Of a DNA stretch of 64,000 nt, positions 60,566 to 64,000 are shown one piece after another. The notes under the pieces are model-generated. The model saw only the letters and a program-made list of their open reading frames with translations. It was not told the DNA's origin and did no database searches. Numbering within the stretch: position 1 is the first letter of the stretch; each line of letters begins with the position of its first letter. The translations under genes were made by a program, and so were the position numbers. The stretch covers positions 29,011,501-29,075,500 of the forward strand of contig CM029118.1 of the NCBI GenBank assembly GCA_016859345.1, read 5' to 3'. This stretch comes from Istiophorus platypterus (Eukaryota > Chordata > Actinopteri > Istiophoriformes > Istiophoridae).

Positions 60566-61424
60566 GAGGATAAAAATAGATAAATAAATAAATAAAATGG
60601 CGTACAGTGGATTTGGACAAGAGCTTTGTTTAAGCAGCACTGCACCAAAGATGCTTGCCCATTTTTACCTTGTTTCCCCTTTCAATTCACCCTAATACTG
60701 AGATCATCTCCCACAATAGCAAAAAGGTGCTTGACAGACACAATGCACCTACAGCTATTATGAAAGGGTGCACAAACATTAAACTATTCAAAAAAAATCC
60801 TCATCAAAAAAAACGCATCAGATAGCATTTTGTGTTCTGTTTTCTCTGTTGGTGTCTGTGTGTAAGATATATCCCCTCCCTTTCCTTTCAAGAGGTAGGT
60901 CTTGAAGTGTGTGCACACTTTAATCCTGCGTGTGCAGCTCGGCGTAGTGCGGGCCTGCTCTCAGCACGACTCCCATTGTTGCGTTCGTTCATTGTGTCTG
61001 TGGAATAAAGCTGCCTCTGTTGTCTAGCCAGCTTCCTGCTTCAAACATTGCCCGGCTGCTCTGTGGCGATCTCCCTCCTCCCATCCTCCCCTTTTCTCCA
61101 TCTTTCTCTCTCTCTGTCATTCACCCTCTCAACTCAATTGTTTACGTCTGTCCTTTCAGTGTCTTGCTCCCTCTGTCTTGATTCTACAACTACCCCTCCT
61201 TTCTTCCCATCTTAAGAAAAACAAACCTGCTCTTCTGAGCTCACGTTGTACAGTGAGAGGGATGAGGGAGGATGATGTTATAGGTTTGTTTTGTTTTTTT
61301 TTTAACAAGAGAGCAATGGATAACGAAATGAAGGGATGAAATGACACCAGCAGCCTAAGAAAATCAAAGACCAAAGAGGAGGAAATGAACTGACACTTAC
61401 GACACACAAGCATGACTCACTTTT

Positions 61425-61520
61425 CATGATTGCTTTTCAATGCCTGAGTCATTTTTCAGCTGCCAGTTGAGTTAATATTGAAACGCTAATGTTCATCCAG
61501 GGAATAGTTGAGACAAAACA
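61425..61520. promoter_or_regulatory. Weak candidate conserved element
   Basis: Complex stretch with CATGATTGCTTTTCAATG, TGAGTCATTTTTCAGCTG (AP-1/MAF-like) and GAGTTAATATTGAAACGC. Confidence 0.3.
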
Positions 61521-62565
61521 GAAAGACAGCATGTAACGCACACCGATACAAACTTGGAAAGAGTGGCAAACTCTTGAAATTCTCCACAAGTGATACTCCT
61601 CTCTCTGCAAATGACTCTGCCAATGCAAGAAACTAAGTGGCACAGCATTGGGCTCCACTTCAGATGTGTGGTTAATAAATCATAGAGAGGAGAGGCTTGT
61701 TAAATTGAACTTTATATAACTTCTGTGTAAAGGTCAGTGCTCTCTTTTTCAGAGGTAATTTAAAGATTAGGGGAGTCAGTGTTTCCATCATGCTCACACA
61801 CACATTTGAGTGGGCATGCACACATGTGGACATGTATCCACAAATGTGACATTCATATAAAGCAGCTGGCCTTAGGTGAGACTGGGCCAAAGGTGAGACT
61901 TTTTTAATCAATTCTTCACCCATACAAGCTACTCCGGGCACCATTTGCACATACCTGAGTAAAGTCCAACTCCAATTTCCATAGCAGCTAATGATATAAT
62001 TTTCATTCTATTCCTTGAATCAAAACCTTGTTCGACAGACTGAATGTCAGCAAGAGCCACCCTTGCTGAAAGGTTTCAAGTTTTGTCACTGATTGCTGTG
62101 AGGGCCTGGTGAAAATTTCTGTAGCCAGTAGTATCTGTAGCTAACTCGATGATGCCATTTCCCAAATAATAAACTCTTACCTTCATTATGTATATAAATC
62201 CATCAGAAATTGCATGGGCTCATCACCTTAAAACTATCTAGATTAGAATCAATATATTTCATAAACTATCAACAATAAACTATCAACTATCATTCATTTG
62301 GACCACAAATCATCTGTGCTAAGCTAGGATAAGAGACTAATGAAAACGCAATAAGACTATAAAAGTAGGAAGTGGTACACCCTTGATCCAGGACTGTAAC
62401 GCTGCACTGCTGGGCTGCTAAGATGGCCATGAATGACTGTCAGAGGGAATCTTGATTTTAGTAACTCAGACATTGAACATTATGTGAATAATACTGAAAA
62501 AATAAATTACTAGATAAATCATTGATGGAAAGACACAGTGGGGGTTCTAGCTTATTTAAACTGCA
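61521..62565. other. Desert segment with no recognised gene
   Basis: AT-rich unclassified DNA. Confidence 0.5.
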
Positions 62566-62567
62566 GG

Positions 62568-62572
<5 letters not shown>

Positions 62573-62632
<60 letters not shown>

Positions 62633-62641
62633 TTTTTTTTA
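62573..62641. repeat. (TA)n-(T)n microsatellite
   Basis: TA run of about 20 units followed by a run of about 25 T; the junction is prone to assembly error. Confidence 0.95.
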
Positions 62642-62759
62642 AGGGAAAAACTGAAATATCATATTGACATAAATTTTTAGTCAATGATATAATTATTTGG
62701 ATCCTTTGCTACCAAAGATGTTTCTATATAGATCTTACAGCTAAAATTGCATATCAAGA

Positions 62760-63440
62760 CAAAAACCAAGCCATGAGGTTGAAGGAGCTGCCTTCAGAGC
62801 TCAGAGACAAAACTGTGTTGAGGCACAGATCTGGGTAATGCTACAATGCATTTCTGCTACATTGAAGGTTCCCAAGAGAACACTGTACTCCATATTTCTT
62901 AGAGGGAAGAAGTATGGAACAACAAGGACTTTTCCTTGAGCTGACCAACTGGGGGATGTAATGGTGTAGCATGGTGATGGCAACATCATGCTATAGCGGT
63001 GTTTTTCAGTGACAGGGACAGGGAGATTGGTAAGGGTCCAGGGAAAGCTGAATGGAGCAACATACAGAGAAATCTTTGATAAAAACCCAGTCAAGAGTGC
63101 TTGCCAACATGACAGTGACCCTTAGCACAAAGCCAAGACAATGCAGGATTGGCTTAGGGACAACTGTAAATTTCCTTGAATGGCCTAGCCAGAGCCCTGA
63201 CTTGAATGCAATCTAATATCTCTAGAGAGACCTGAACATAGCTTTCCACCAACGGTCCCCATCCAACCTAACAGACCTTAAGAGGATTTGCAGAGAGAAA
63301 TGGCAGAATATCCCCAAATCCAGGTTTGCAGAGCTTGCCATATGCAAGAAGACTCAAGGCTCACCCCCCAAAGGTGCTTTAACTGAGTACTGAGTAAAGG
63401 GTCTCAATACGTATTTCAATGTGATATTTCAGTTTTTGCT
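62760..63440 (+). pseudogene. Internally deleted Tc1/mariner element (salmonid-type Tc1)
   Basis: The 5' portion (helix-turn-helix coding region) joins near 62958 directly to the central and C-terminal catalytic region, so several hundred bases are missing. The SPDLN signature is readable at 63193-63207, but the catalytic Glu codon is TAA (63214-63216) and the following Trp codon is TAG (63223-63225). It cannot encode an active transposase. It resembles the Tc1-like family widespread in salmonids and other teleosts. Confidence 0.85.
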
Positions 63441-64000
63441 GATGTATCCATTTAAAGTGTATGTGTCTTCAGGTGAAATATGTGTTAGCAATGTAAGGGT
63501 TTTATTTCATTCATGCATGATATTTATCTGTGGGCAGCCCAGATGTTGTGTGAGCTACTTATCAGATAAGAAGGGCTTTGCTAACATTCAAGGGTAGCAA
63601 CCTAGCCTTATATTATAGGATGACTTATGATGTGTTTATTTTTAGTCTGATGGTCATGCTCATGCCAACAACACCTTTTGCTTCTGCAACTTCCTCTACT
63701 AACCCAACCTCCGCCTTATATGGTATTTCATTTTGTTGATTTAACCAAGATTTATGTTCATGTAGGTGTTTATTTGAAGGGATTAGGTCTTTCAGCAGGA
63801 ACAGCTGGTGCCAATCAGTCAATACAAGCAGAGCTTTAGTGTTCTGTCTGAACCAATGCTATGCTTCCAAAGGAAGATAATGTGTCATTTTACCAAAAAA
63901 GTTAACAACTTCAAACTTATATTATTGTTCTGTTGTGGTGTAAAACAGCAAACCACATAACCTATAGACAACAGTTTTTTGTATGCCCATCAAATAGAAA
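63441..64000. other. Right-edge segment with no recognised gene
   Basis: Moderately complex DNA; the 65-residue antisense ORF at 63625-63822 has no family signature. Confidence 0.5.

Overview
The window is vertebrate nuclear DNA, almost certainly from a ray-finned (teleost) fish. The evidence is one intron-containing developmental gene in very long non-coding surroundings, dense CA/GT microsatellites, broken Tc1/mariner copies of the type common in fish, and several interspersed repeats I recognise from fish genomes. There is no bacterial gene organisation, operon, CRISPR array, tRNA or rRNA gene.

The only protein-coding gene I can support is a teashirt zinc-finger homeobox gene, tshz3 (tshz3a or tshz3b; the copy cannot be decided here), on the + strand. 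It has a 40-nt coding first exon (1190-1229), a 33,261-bp intron (1230-34490) and a 3,623-nt terminal coding exon (34491-38113). Joined, they encode 1,220 residues: five zinc fingers, an atypical homeobox and a PIDLT-type CtBP-binding motif. The 5' flank is GC/purine rich and has a G-quadruplex motif, a four-codon upstream ORF, and a possible alternative non-coding leader exon at the left edge. The 3' UTR probably ends just after an AATAAA at 39217-39222.

Layout. 1-1189: promoter and 5' UTR. 1230-34490: intron with islands of complex, non-repetitive, homeodomain/MEIS/TCF-motif-rich DNA that look like conserved non-coding elements (about 2.9, 3.8, 4.3, 5.0, 5.8, 8.2, 11.0, 14.5, 23.3, 23.9 and 33.9 kb), separated by microsatellites and decayed transposons. 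34491-39240: main exon and 3' UTR. 39240-64000: gene desert with more enhancer-like islands (about 47.1, 54.9, 55.3, 57.0, 57.9, 59.5, 60.0, 60.5 and 61.5 kb), a foldback element, a PIF/Harbinger-like short element and a third Tc1 remnant.

Biological reading: one developmental transcription-factor gene embedded in its cis-regulatory landscape. I found no novel multi-gene system. The parts most worth following up are the candidate enhancers, a near-consensus RFX X-box, an octamer pair, several strong hairpins, the foldback element, and the small Harbinger-like element that keeps a 58-codon ORF. No alignment or motif scan was run; conservation claims are inferences from sequence texture.
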